Assembly: GCA_024710355.1 (NCBI GenBank)
Contig: JANJUX010000003.1
Coordinates: 121,005 to 185,004 of the forward strand
DNA from: Candidatus Rifleibacteriota bacterium
GTDB taxonomy: Bacteria > Muiribacteriota > Ozemobacteria > Ozemobacterales > Ozemobacteraceae
Direction: 5' to 3'
DNA: 64,000 nucleotides
A program made the translations under genes and the position numbers. Shown piece by piece: positions 18,501 through 27,395 of the stretch (positions are counted from its first letter, which is position 1; every line of letters starts with the position of its first letter). The notes beneath the pieces were generated by a model. That model did not search any database and was not told the DNA's origin. It saw nothing but the letters and a program-made list of their open reading frames with translations.

Positions 18501-21500
18501 ACATCATCAATCGATCGATTAGAACCAATCAGATAAAAAACGTAATCAGTGTAAGATGTCGCCCCACCGCCGTCTGGCAAAAAATAATGGTTGAGTTGAG
18601 TGCTGACTATGGCGCGGGCCGTGCTATATGCAGTAAGGTTTTGATTGCCACTCATATTTGCAGCAGCAGCGTCAGCACTAGCTGTAAAAGCAGCAAACCC
18701 GCACGCGCCGACATAAACAAGCCCATGTGCGGCCGATTTCTTTATACTGCAAGCAATTCGGTATATTTTGTTGGGATCGATCAAAAATGTCTGGCTTCGT
18801 GTGCCATGACCGCCCGAAGTCGTTATTTTAATCGCATTTTCGGTAGCATCGTAACTGACCGCCGACGACGTGCCGCTACCATCTTCCTGAACGTTACACC
18901 AACCGCGCACATGACCCGTTACGGATACGGGGTTTACCAGTTCGCGGGCGACAACAGACAGCTTCGACGCCGTTACGGTTTCGGCGGTGATTTTGCTGCC
19001 GTTAAGGCTGGTGATCTTAGCGTCGTCAATGATTGCGTTTTTTATCTGGGCTGACAGCGTAATCAGCTCTCCAGTCGAAAGCAGATCGGCGGTGATAGTG
19101 CCAAAAGCAGCATCGTCTGCCATCATGTGCAAGGTCTTTGCTTCTGCCGCAGTCAGCACCCGGTTGTAAATCCTTGGAGAAATTACTTCGACATTCGCGT
19201 ATTCGCCTACGTAATCAAACACCCCGCGCCCAAAGGTAGCTTCAACGCTGGCTAACACCATTCCGGTAGTCGCCTGAGTTCCTACCAAAACGCCATCAAA
19301 GTAAAGCGCTATCTGCTGCGTTGCAGTATTGGCGGTCACGCTTACGCTTCTGGCTATGTTTGCCATAGAAGGCACTGTAAACTCGACGTAAGCGCTTCCT
19401 GTCGTGCCGTTACCATAAAGCACCCGCAAGGTGGTCGCGGACATTGAATAAAGGGTTACCCCGGCTCTGGTACCCGTAAGTTTATAGACGCCCGCGATAC
19501 CGCGAGAATAGGTTGTATTTAAGTATTTAAATTTTAAAAAGATGGATATTTCGGTGCCGAAATTACCACAAGGTGCTGATATGTAACCATTGACGCCGTC
19601 GAATTTAAAGGTCCTGCCAATTACGGTGTCAACAACCTCGACCCCGCCGAACGCGCGGCCATGGTTGCCTTTTCCGGAAATATCCCGCACACCGCCGACC
19701 TCGGCAATGCTGGCGGTAGTTGCGCCTTTTGCTGTCCATGCTGCAGCCGGGCCTGTGGGCATTGATAAAGCCGAGTTATTAAGCTGCCCCGTATTTACTG
19801 CCCCGGCTGCAATTTTGGCCTCGGTTACTGCGTTGCTTGCAAGCTTAAGGCCATTAACCGCGCCAGCAGCGATCTGAGCGGTATTCACGGCGTCGTTTGC
19901 AAGTTTAGCGTTTGTAACCGCCTGCGAGGCGATTGCGGCGGCATCTACTACCCCGGACTGAAATAAAGACGACCTGTTCAAAGCTGTGTCAACGATGTCG
20001 GCACCGTTGATCGCAGTAATCAGGGTTGATGCGACATCGCTAAAGGCTGAAGGATTGCCCCATGTATCGTAAGCCTTTGCCCAGTAATAATAGGTCATCC
20101 CATATGCAGGAGCTGTGTCCGGAAAATCAGCAACACCGTATTTGCCGTCAATGCGGCCAATCGAAGCCGCTGCGGCACTGTTATTTGCCGTGTGTCGAAA
20201 AACTTCAAACCCTGCCATGTCAGGCGGATAAGGTGACAAAACACACTTGATTTTAACATTCTTGAGATAGCTGCTGACGGTGATAGCAGGTTTGCCGGGC
20301 GGGATGTCGTCGCCCTGGACTGTGATTGTGCCTGTGATGAAATCACTTTTGCCGGTTGAGGACATCATTCTGATGCGAACAGCGTAAGGCTGGCCGGGCT
20401 CGACCGGGGCGATTTCAAAGCTGCTGCCGCGAAGCAGGCCGAAATCAGTCCAATCGAGAATCGGCAGAATGCCCTGGGCGTATTCGACGCTGGCGGCGAG
20501 GTAGCCGCCGGTCGGCGGTGTGAACCGGCCTGTCAAAACGACAATGTTGCTGCCACCCGGGGACGTCCTCACCTCAGACGCCAGAGTCAGCCCAGATGCC
20601 TGGCCGGGGTTTACTGCCGATGATATCGGAGCATCTTTTGTCCAGGCTATTGTTGCACCTGGTGTGCCGCTGACAAAATCATCGACGCTGTAACGCTCGG
20701 CTTCGATTGTGTGGGCAAAATCAGTGATCTGAATGCGAACTATCTGAAAAAGCCCGGTGATTGCATGAGCGGGATGATCAACCGTTATGACCTGACCATC
20801 TGCGGCATCGTCCGGCAGTTCGAGCGTTTCGAAAAGCACCTTCCAGGCAGCTGTTTCGCTTTTCTTACAGGTATAGTCGAGAATTGCTTTTGCCGATGCA
20901 GCGTCACGAAGCAGATAGCTCTGACCAGTGAACTTCTGTTCACCAATTTTAGCAATGCTGGCAGCATTCTCGTATGTGTCGGATTGCATGAACAGGCCGG
21001 TAATTGGGTTGTAAGAATGCTCAAGGCGACCTTTGTTGTAAACCCGACCGACATAAGCACCTTTGCCATACTGCAAAAGTTTGATGTTTGAAAGCGCCGG
21101 GGAGTAGGTTTTAACAGATGATGCCGGAGCATCGACAAACAGCGTTCTTTTGCCATTTTTATTGATGCGGTAACGACCACGAATCGCATTGCATATTTGA
21201 TCGATCCAGCTCTGCGCCTGTTGCCTGAAATAAAAAATCCCGTCCATTTTCAGCCCGGCAGCATCAACTTTCGCAATGCTATCCGCAAAAGAGTCCAGGT
21301 CGATATCCGATTCGCTGATGCCAAGGCCCCATGCGTTTGTGCCGCTTTTTGATGTCTTCAGAAACCAGAGTAGGAAACGCGCACCATTCCTACATTCTTC
21401 AAGCGTATGATTGCCGAGCTTTAAGCCGACTATATCAGCGCTAATCGAGACATAAGAACCGTCATCGTTTTTCCGCTTTGCCGGATCAGTTATTTGCACC

Positions 21501-22108
21501 AAGCAGAAGCCAGGATGAAGAGCCTGATCTGCAGTGCCTGTGTAAGCAACAAAGCCCTCGGTCATCTCTTCTGTGCCGCTGTAAACTTTTACAACCTGCC
21601 TGTTTTCGCCCACAGAGAACAGATAAATACCGTTGATTTTGTCGTAAAGAATGCCTTTAACCAGAATCGGCTCTGCGACTGTTCCGCCGGCAACAAGTGG
21701 TAAAGTGACATCCATCGCTGATTGATGTGTTGATTCACTGACCGTAAAAAGGTGCACCACTTCGTCAGGCACCATTTCGGACAGCTCTGGAGCCGTCTTT
21801 TCGGTCGCAGTGATATACAAAACCCCGGCCATGTCGTATTCGTAGCCAGTTATCTGCCCAGACCAGGTCTCGCCGATCGCCTCGACTGTAACCACAGCCC
21901 CCCAAAGATCAAGCTCCCGCGGTATAAACCAGTCGTTATTCCTGATATTGATCGGAAGTGTAATTGGCGTATAACCAGCCCGACTAAAAGTGCGAACCAG
22001 GCTTATTGAATTCAACAGCCGTTCTTCAAAACAGCCGATGCCATCAACGTTTTCTGCCGCGCCGGCAACTCTGTAAACATTCGATTCAACCTGGATCGTA
22101 ACCCTCAT
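15521..22108 (-). CDS. Tail tip / central fibre protein, 2195 aa, with sugar-binding-like modules
   Basis: The N-terminal 500 residues resemble the tail hub of siphophages (J-like). Fibronectin-III-like segments follow at about 500-700, then a LamG-type fold at about 800-990 (FDGVNGYISAPCGNFG). Four related jelly-roll-like modules follow at about 1059-1246, 1308-1463, 1499-1660 and 1721-1896, each starting with a DPxFED or similar motif and ending in an acidic strand. Between them run short repeats such as DGAVTTDKL and AGAVTAEKI that form fibre-like linkers. The C-terminus has a coiled coil. It probably recognises host surface polysaccharide. Confidence 0.82.
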   Translation of the reverse strand: MRVTIQVESNVYRVAGAAENVDGIGCFEERLLNSISLVRTFSRAGYTPITLPINIRNNDWFIPRELDLWGAVVTVEAIGETWSGQITGYEYDMAGVLYITATEKTAPELSEMVPDEVVHLFTVSESTHQSAMDVTLPLVAGGTVAEPILVKGILYDKINGIYLFSVGENRQVVKVYSGTEEMTEGFVAYTGTADQALHPGFCLVQITDPAKRKNDDGSYVSISADIVGLKLGNHTLEECRNGARFLLWFLKTSKSGTNAWGLGISESDIDLDSFADSIAKVDAAGLKMDGIFYFRQQAQSWIDQICNAIRGRYRINKNGKRTLFVDAPASSVKTYSPALSNIKLLQYGKGAYVGRVYNKGRLEHSYNPITGLFMQSDTYENAASIAKIGEQKFTGQSYLLRDAASAKAILDYTCKKSETAAWKVLFETLELPDDAADGQVITVDHPAHAITGLFQIVRIQITDFAHTIEAERYSVDDFVSGTPGATIAWTKDAPISSAVNPGQASGLTLASEVRTSPGGSNIVVLTGRFTPPTGGYLAASVEYAQGILPILDWTDFGLLRGSSFEIAPVEPGQPYAVRIRMMSSTGKSDFITGTITVQGDDIPPGKPAITVSSYLKNVKIKCVLSPYPPDMAGFEVFRHTANNSAAAASIGRIDGKYGVADFPDTAPAYGMTYYYWAKAYDTWGNPSAFSDVASTLITAINGADIVDTALNRSSLFQSGVVDAAAIASQAVTNAKLANDAVNTAQIAAGAVNGLKLASNAVTEAKIAAGAVNTGQLNNSALSMPTGPAAAWTAKGATTASIAEVGGVRDISGKGNHGRAFGGVEVVDTVIGRTFKFDGVNGYISAPCGNFGTEISIFLKFKYLNTTYSRGIAGVYKLTGTRAGVTLYSMSATTLRVLYGNGTTGSAYVEFTVPSMANIARSVSVTANTATQQIALYFDGVLVGTQATTGMVLASVEATFGRGVFDYVGEYANVEVISPRIYNRVLTAAEAKTLHMMADDAAFGTITADLLSTGELITLSAQIKNAIIDDAKITSLNGSKITAETVTASKLSVVARELVNPVSVTGHVRGWCNVQEDGSGTSSAVSYDATENAIKITTSGGHGTRSQTFLIDPNKIYRIACSIKKSAAHGLVYVGACGFAAFTASADAAAANMSGNQNLTAYSTARAIVSTQLNHYFLPDGGGATSYTDYVFYLIGSNRSIDDVPQHLNGGQPYIQASAAAKWGAIRFLNWNNTVSTSMFVKNMSVTEIGAGQIVTENLAAGCVTAAKIKAGEVVVAGGAAADVNAGVTTILGGKLTNSSVTTDKLIVAAPGAALAPDPNFEDLTAWALAYGTIETFTSGAASGNKVFRTRVNAYGSATSTVFVPIDPTRTYRRSFWARGVNGVGGPAYFYDVPYDANKTALAATTTLVGSPPNGVWTFYTAIVTYPATARYVKIRADVNNGTPGATVYTEVQDNRLEEVLPTTLIKDGAVTTDKLFAEAVTTAKLAAGAVTAEKILVGKAGAALNDDPSFEDPSAWMSRGGLAHVFATVTDGKVGNNVLRSATNAGSYPFTNKYYALDPSKTYRVRAWVRKSSTSNGILYMCWQTYNSAGAKIPSNEGYYIVAGQTPATTWTEYAVLVGAGTSWPASSDARSMKIGFLLNYGANAGYMEAQDFRLEEVLPATLIQDGAIITEKLAAGAVKAAKIEAGAIETAHLSVGCVTADKVDATVVKTTELQVYGKNRCPDPAFDGVPYSTSYTSYTAANGLKIGGWICEVISGSGTLQAYHKNSTTYPISSRSSEPGSNALMIVPAASGNQIALFTQKFAAKATTPYALSMSLKGATLTASTATITVTWYNNSGAVISTTTAASAFQPQTVPTRYSFNFTSPANTAFAMIKVVATHTGVGNITLAAAQFEEGAASTYWTSGQQGTVTADKVVAGQLKSTNYSATAGSLLDLDAGDLKLGGSSSPMFSFLNSVGEGVIAGITFKSGGLFRSYNVGGQVHGIAMGTKSGLVDMCFRSYYTNSTTSHAEAMVYDGRIAAWYSDSSYSARVDIDPGNKGTLWGTAIIFSSVQNSTDYGFATNGNIYVGNNCSALSFTDRTEMPESIEEALEIINTMRPIKGKVDYKRLSNKAKKFTVQKAEDGSEYIEEGRDLTKTVSALIMVVQKLQEENIKLSDRLAAIENAAPDEQREYIDAVNKAIEENQATIRERLKKAA

Positions 22109-22839
22109 ACAAGCTCCTGCAGCGTATAGTCGAAATCGACTTTTATCGGGCTGTAAACGCGCGGTTTTCGAGCCCTGGGCCGGTAAACCAGGAACGAATC
22201 GGCGACATTGCCACCAACCTGTGTGTAAACAACACCGACTTCCCAGCCGTTCAAGACAGGCGCAGCATCATATTCTGCTTTGGTTATGCCAAGCATCGAT
22301 GATGCGAAAATGTGCCTGCCTCGGCCTTTTGATTGCTCCACGTAGCCGCCGCCATCAGGTTCCCAAATGTTGGCATCTTCTTTTACAGCCGGTTCCCAGG
22401 TCGATGCATAAAGATAGACTGACTTGCCGATAATGATGTTCGACAGCTGTGGCAGCGTGCCATTCAGCAAGGTCTGTACCGGAATAAGTATGCTGACATA
22501 ACGATATGGCACCGCTGAAAGATTAAAAAAGCCTTTCACAATGCCAATATCATCAGCCGCCAGAGTCACCGGAATCGATACTGCCGGAGCGGTCCAGCTG
22601 TTTGACGAATTTGCCTGGATAGTGACGTTCGAAAAGTTCGCGCCGTTGATCCAGATTTCGTCAACAGGCTTTGCAGAACCAAGATCGGCAGTTATTCTAA
22701 CGCTTGCAGCAAACGAGGCGGCTTTCCAGATAAGACTGTATGGGTATTTAAGCAGATTGGAAACAGGAAATTCAGCAGCAGCGCTGGTTGCCGTCAAACT
22801 AGAAATGGCAGACATATTTTTATCGGTTAAAAGCCTCAT
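22105..22839 (-). CDS. Tail assembly/tip protein
   Basis: This 244-residue, beta-rich protein lies between the tape measure and the tip protein, where siphophages encode minor tail proteins. I do not recognise a named domain. ATG 22839 overlaps the tape-measure stop (ATGA) and has a GGGGGAG site upstream; a longer reading from 22854 lacks one. It overlaps the next gene start by 4 bases, so translation is coupled throughout this block. Confidence 0.7.
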   Translation of the reverse strand: MRLLTDKNMSAISSLTATSAAAEFPVSNLLKYPYSLIWKAASFAASVRITADLGSAKPVDEIWINGANFSNVTIQANSSNSWTAPAVSIPVTLAADDIGIVKGFFNLSAVPYRYVSILIPVQTLLNGTLPQLSNIIIGKSVYLYASTWEPAVKEDANIWEPDGGGYVEQSKGRGRHIFASSMLGITKAEYDAAPVLNGWEVGVVYTQVGGNVADSFLVYRPRARKPRVYSPIKVDFDYTLQELV

Positions 22840-25800
22840 GCCATGCTCCCCCATTTCGCCCGCGCAACTTCGGTTTGTCGTTTCTTCTGAAGCATCGCTG
22901 TTACTTCAGGGTTATCTGCAAACTCTTCAAGCAGCTCATCAATAGCCGCAATAGCATCATTGTCAGACAAGATGATCATTCTGTCGCCGCGTTTATCAAG
23001 CTCACCGATCGCAGAAAGGGCGGTCTCGATCTGGGCGTTGCGCTGGCTTTCGATCTTTTGCTTTTCGATTGCGGCCAGTTCCTGCTCTTTCTGCAGAATT
23101 GCGTCTTTTGTCTGCAGCAATGCGTCCTGGGCCGTCTGGAAGCGCTCAAAAGCTGCGTTTTGCTCTTCGATTGTTTTGCTGGCGTCGAGAGCTTCCTGCT
23201 CGGCGTCTTTCCAGATTTGTTCATAGACGGCGAGAGCTTTTTCTAAATTCGATAATTCCGCTTTCCCGGCATCGTAAAGCTTGGTCGGATCAGAGCCGGC
23301 ATCAGCATACATCTGAGCGATGTTCATATCTGCCATGCCGGCCTGTTTCAGCAGCGGCAGCATCGCCTGAATAGACCCCGATGAGTCTGACAATGATTTG
23401 TCGCCGAGCATCTGCGACAGAACGTCTGACGTTGTTAAACTGGCCAGCGTGGTGCTTGATAAAAACGGCGACATCAGGTTCGTTCTTCCGGCTTCTTTCG
23501 CCGACACCAGGTCTATTTTCGCCTGTTCGTAGGCCTTCAAGGCTGCGGTTCGTTCAGCTTCCGAATATTTATAGCCGGAATTGGCTTCAATCTGGGCCTG
23601 CAGTGCCGCAATCTGTTGCTGATAGTTGCCGATCAGCATGTTCGATTGATAATAGTTATAGTTACCTTTGGTTTGCCTGGCCTGCTGGGCTGTTGACGTC
23701 TGAACGTTCGAAATCAGGTTCCGATAGTATTCCTGCTGGTTGCGCAGTGCCTGCACTTCGGGGCTGTTTGATTTCAATGCAAGGCTGGCGTCATACGCGC
23801 CTTTCGCATCGTCAGCCGACAGCTGCAGGGCTTTAACACTGTCGTTGCGACTGAGCTGCCAGAGGTCGTATGATCTCGTTGCCTGTTCGCCCATGACAGC
23901 CTCTTGGAGCGACTTGATATTATTGATTGACGATTGCGCTTCGGCGCTGCCTTCCAGTAGGTAGGTCGTTGTTTTTTTGCTGGTAATGCCGTTGCCAGAT
24001 TTTGTTTTTCGCACCCAGGTATAAGCAAACTGTGCATCTTCAAGCAGCTTTCGGGTTGCTTCGGTGATGCCGGCTTGAATGTAAAGCTGATCGCGAAGCT
24101 CTTTTGCTTGAGTAACCTGGTCGTTCAGTGACGATGATGTGTTGAAGTTTTCCTGGCCATGAATGACACTGCCGCCAAACAGTCTGCCTGGCGAAGTAAG
24201 AAACGACACCGCGCCACCGATTGCAAAATTGGAACCAAGATTAGACCAGTTTAAAGCCATTTTGCCGGCGCCGTTTTTAGTGTAAATTGGCTTGAACAGT
24301 CCATTCAGAAGGCTGTTTCCGCCGCTGAATCCACCCGTGTTTTTGCCGCTGATGGCGGATTGGATCGTATCAGTCAAAATGCCGCCGACAACGCCAGAGA
24401 GGCCGCTACCCAGGCTCGTTAAAAAGCCAGAAAAATCAGCGCGCCTGAAGCCATCTGAAACAGCAGAAGCAACCGTTTCTGCAATGGGGTTCTCAATTTC
24501 TTTGATTGCTTTTTTCGGTTCAGCGAATTTCCCTTTTCCACTCAGCAACCCACCAGACCAGAAATCCATCACCGATGCGGTTACGACCGCTGCTCCAACA
24601 GGGCTTCCATCCGGGGTCAGGTTTTTGGCAGTTTCAAGAAAATCATGCGAACCAATGGTGTTTAACAGGTCAACAACAGCAGAAAGCGCTTGCTGTCGAT
24701 CTTCTATTTCTTTAACTTCTTTGAGCCATTTATCAAGTTCTTCGTTGTAGCTGCGCGTTTGCATCAACAGATCGAACATACCGACTTCTGCATCAAATGC
24801 GGCATCTTTTATGCCGGATAGTGCGCCATAAAGCGCATGACCGGGGCCCGATCCGAGCGCGGTGGCAAGGGCTGACGCCGATTTTTCGGCCAATTCAGAA
24901 GCTTCATGAAATTTCACCACCGGGTCATCAATTTTTGAAATTTCAATGACGCTTTGTTTATAATCTGTAACCATTGCAGCATATAAATTCTTTTGCCGCT
25001 CAGCCGCTTCTCTTGCGGCATCTTTTGTTCGTCGTTCTGATTCTTGTTGCTGGCGTTTAAGATCGTTTGCCTCTCGATTCAGACGTTTTTCCCGTTCTTT
25101 TGGAGGCTCCACGGCATTAGGGTTAAATCCTGGGAGCAGCATTTTTGCAAATGCATCCGCCTGATTTTTAAGGGTTTTTTCGGTGGTTTCAATAACAGCT
25201 TTTGAACGTCGATTTAACTCGGCGTTAATTTGCTCCATTTTTTTTTCTGCGGCCAGCATATTCTGCTCAAAGAAAGCGTTTTGCATTTCTTTGCCGACCT
25301 TTTCAGTTACACCCAGTGACGACGATTGCCGAAAGCTGTTGGCAGGGGAATCTACTTCTCCGAGAGTCTTAGCAAAGCCGGATTTATATTCATCGTATAA
25401 TTTTTTGCGGTCTGACAAAGCCTCTAAAAGCTCGGCCTCTGTCATATTTTTTATTGGGTTTTCTTTGTCGATGTTTAAAATGTATGTGAACAAGTCGTCA
25501 AACGATTTCAAAAGGCCGGCAGCCTTGTCCATACCAATTGCCAAAACCACATTAATTGGCTCAAAAACATTCGTAACCAATTCGCCGCCAGATGTTTTAA
25601 GGTTTGTCCAACTGGTTTCAAGCTGACGAAAAGAATCTGCTGAAGAATCGGCCATGCCGCCCATGCCTTCAAGTTCTGCATTACCTTCTTTTAAAGTCAT
25701 CTCAAAAAGCACTGCCACTTTTTGGGCATCCGACATGCCTTCCGTCATTTGTTCAAATGCCGCTGGAATACGGATGCTTAAATTGTCCAGGATTTGCGGC

Positions 25801-26639
25801 GAAGCACGACCGATACCGGTTACTATGTCTTCAAATGCCTGTTGCGTTTCAATGCCCTTCAATCGCGCCTTATTTCTAGCGATTTCAAGCAAATTTGCCA
25901 TTTTATCAGCATCACTGGTAACGCCAAGAGACATGGCTGCGCTGGCAGTTTTTATCAGACTCATATCATTGATGGTTTTGCCGCTGGCATTGCGAAGCTT
26001 GTTCAGGATTTCGTCAGCACTTTTCCCGACACTTCTTGCATAATCATCAAATGCACTTCTTGATTCTTTGAGCTGAGCACCCTGCTTGGAAAAGTCATAG
26101 CCCATCTGAACATAACGAACAGTTTTTTCAAGAAGTTCGAGACTTTGATTGGCTGCAAATGTAAATTCGCCAATTTCAGCCTGGAAACTTCTGATTTCAC
26201 TTCCAGCTTTTTTAAGCGTCAGGCCGAAATTGCCGAGACTTCTTTCGAGAAAACTGGTTTCCTGCCCAGCAGACTTCATTGAGCGCGATGTGTTTTCAAT
26301 CTGGCTGCGAGCTTCGCCCAGTGTTTTTCCAGCTTTATTTGCCGATTTATCAATGTCCTGCAAACCAGTTTCAAGACCATCAAGATTTTTTCCAGCATTG
26401 TCTGAGGTCTTTGCGACGTCTGCCAGTTCTTTGTCGAGTTTATCAATGTTCTTCCCGGTTTTATCAGCGGCCTGAGAAAGGTCAGAAGCCGCGTCACTGA
26501 TTTCATTCAACTCTTTATCGAGCGGCTCGATCTGCTTGCCTGATTTGCCAAGATCGGCAACGGCAGTAGAGGTCTTACGCAATTCCTCAATTGCGTAAGA
26601 GCCGTCTGCTTTGATAATGATTTTAACTTCTTTGGTCAT
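22836..26639 (-). CDS. Tail tape measure protein
   Basis: The 1267-residue protein has the features of a tape measure: long amphipathic helices with coiled-coil spacing at both ends (the N-terminus repeats KTGKNIDKLDKEL-like heptads), a hydrophobic, glycine-rich central zone (about 700-830, FLTSLGSGLSGVVGGILTD), and its place directly after two short tail-chaperone frames. It sets tail length and enters the host envelope during injection. It starts at 26639, sharing one base with the previous stop codon. Confidence 0.9.
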   Translation of the reverse strand: MTKEVKIIIKADGSYAIEELRKTSTAVADLGKSGKQIEPLDKELNEISDAASDLSQAADKTGKNIDKLDKELADVAKTSDNAGKNLDGLETGLQDIDKSANKAGKTLGEARSQIENTSRSMKSAGQETSFLERSLGNFGLTLKKAGSEIRSFQAEIGEFTFAANQSLELLEKTVRYVQMGYDFSKQGAQLKESRSAFDDYARSVGKSADEILNKLRNASGKTINDMSLIKTASAAMSLGVTSDADKMANLLEIARNKARLKGIETQQAFEDIVTGIGRASPQILDNLSIRIPAAFEQMTEGMSDAQKVAVLFEMTLKEGNAELEGMGGMADSSADSFRQLETSWTNLKTSGGELVTNVFEPINVVLAIGMDKAAGLLKSFDDLFTYILNIDKENPIKNMTEAELLEALSDRKKLYDEYKSGFAKTLGEVDSPANSFRQSSSLGVTEKVGKEMQNAFFEQNMLAAEKKMEQINAELNRRSKAVIETTEKTLKNQADAFAKMLLPGFNPNAVEPPKEREKRLNREANDLKRQQQESERRTKDAAREAAERQKNLYAAMVTDYKQSVIEISKIDDPVVKFHEASELAEKSASALATALGSGPGHALYGALSGIKDAAFDAEVGMFDLLMQTRSYNEELDKWLKEVKEIEDRQQALSAVVDLLNTIGSHDFLETAKNLTPDGSPVGAAVVTASVMDFWSGGLLSGKGKFAEPKKAIKEIENPIAETVASAVSDGFRRADFSGFLTSLGSGLSGVVGGILTDTIQSAISGKNTGGFSGGNSLLNGLFKPIYTKNGAGKMALNWSNLGSNFAIGGAVSFLTSPGRLFGGSVIHGQENFNTSSSLNDQVTQAKELRDQLYIQAGITEATRKLLEDAQFAYTWVRKTKSGNGITSKKTTTYLLEGSAEAQSSINNIKSLQEAVMGEQATRSYDLWQLSRNDSVKALQLSADDAKGAYDASLALKSNSPEVQALRNQQEYYRNLISNVQTSTAQQARQTKGNYNYYQSNMLIGNYQQQIAALQAQIEANSGYKYSEAERTAALKAYEQAKIDLVSAKEAGRTNLMSPFLSSTTLASLTTSDVLSQMLGDKSLSDSSGSIQAMLPLLKQAGMADMNIAQMYADAGSDPTKLYDAGKAELSNLEKALAVYEQIWKDAEQEALDASKTIEEQNAAFERFQTAQDALLQTKDAILQKEQELAAIEKQKIESQRNAQIETALSAIGELDKRGDRMIILSDNDAIAAIDELLEEFADNPEVTAMLQKKRQTEVARAKWGSMA

Positions 26640-26824
26640 TATGATCTCGTGTTTGCCGCCCGCTTTTGCGCCAGGGTCATCGGGGCAGATTTGCAGAATG
26701 TTCTATAAAAAGCTTCGTCTATGGCTGGATATTTCACGATTTCGGCCTGGGCGATGCAAAATAACAGGTAGTCCATTTCATAGACCTGGGCCGGGGTGTA
26801 ACCGTAAGCCCTTGCGACCCGCAT
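26639..26824 (-). CDS. Tail assembly chaperone, downstream (T) frame
   Basis: The 61-residue frame from ATG 26824 is very likely only the end of a longer product. The same frame is open upstream to a stop at 26942-26944, overlapping the preceding gene by 34 bases in the -1 frame. This is the G/GT arrangement found just before tape measure genes, where the T part is made as a fusion by ribosomal frameshifting. The ATG at 26824 has no good ribosome site. Independent translation remains possible. Confidence 0.65.
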   Translation of the reverse strand: MRVARAYGYTPAQVYEMDYLLFCIAQAEIVKYPAIDEAFYRTFCKSAPMTLAQKRAANTRS

Positions 26825-26907
26825 GATTTTTCGACCATACTTCAGATCGCGGGGCTCCGGTTCTTCGTCTGGCAGCGCATCAAAAGATGCACCAACCGAT
26901 TCTTCGA

Positions 26908-27324
26908 TCAGGCTCCGAGAACTCTCGGAGCCAGCTGAGGGTCAAGGGCGGCACTCAGTGACGGACTCAATACTTTTTTCTCGAACCAGGTGTTTGCAAC
27001 AATCCTGATCAAATCCAGACTTTCAGAAAAGATTTCCTTGATCTGGTCGCGGGTATACTGCTTGTCTTTTTTCGGATTGAATGCGATTTCAAGGATGTCG
27101 AGCGCGTGATTTGTGCTGCGTCTGATCAGATCAGAAATAAGCTGACCCTTTTCAGCGTCTTCCTTTTCGGCTTTTGCGTTCTGTTCTTCGAGATAAGCGT
27201 CATAAGCATCGTTCTGGGCGACGGTATACTTAAGCTCAACCGGACTGTTGTCAACTTCGACGTAGAGGCGGTTACCGGCTTCGCGCCAGAAATAGGACCC
27301 GTTGGTTTTGTTAGTGAGAATCAT
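26908..27324 (-). CDS. Tail assembly chaperone, upstream (G) frame
   Basis: The 138-residue acidic protein sits between the tail tube and tape measure genes, the usual place for gpG-like chaperones that coat the tape measure protein during assembly. ATG 27324 is preceded by AAAGG at proper spacing. Its last codons contain the perfect hairpin at 26912-26931 and overlap the open T frame, so part of the output is probably a G-T fusion. Confidence 0.75.
   Translation of the reverse strand: MILTNKTNGSYFWREAGNRLYVEVDNSPVELKYTVAQNDAYDAYLEEQNAKAEKEDAEKGQLISDLIRRSTNHALDILEIAFNPKKDKQYTRDQIKEIFSESLDLIRIVANTWFEKKVLSPSLSAALDPQLAPRVLGA
26912..26931 (-). promoter_or_regulatory. Hairpin in the G/T overlap, possible frameshift stimulator
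   Basis: GCTCCGAGA (26912-26920) pairs without mismatch with TCTCGGAGC (26923-26931). The hairpin lies within the 34-base stretch where the G and T frames overlap. A stable stem just downstream of the shift site is a usual stimulator of -1 frameshifting, but no canonical slippery heptamer is visible in the overlap. Confidence 0.5.
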
Positions 27325-27395
27325 GACTTGCCTTTCTTTCAAAAAAATGGGGGGGAGGTTATCCCCCCCTGAAACCTGAATAGGAGTTTCGTCCG

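Noticed and set aside
26974..26979. A-run (minus strand GAG AAA AAA GTA) as the slippery site for the tail chaperone frameshift
   Set aside because: A -1 shift there meets a TGA at 26942-26944 before joining the T frame, and the heptamer is not in a favourable register.
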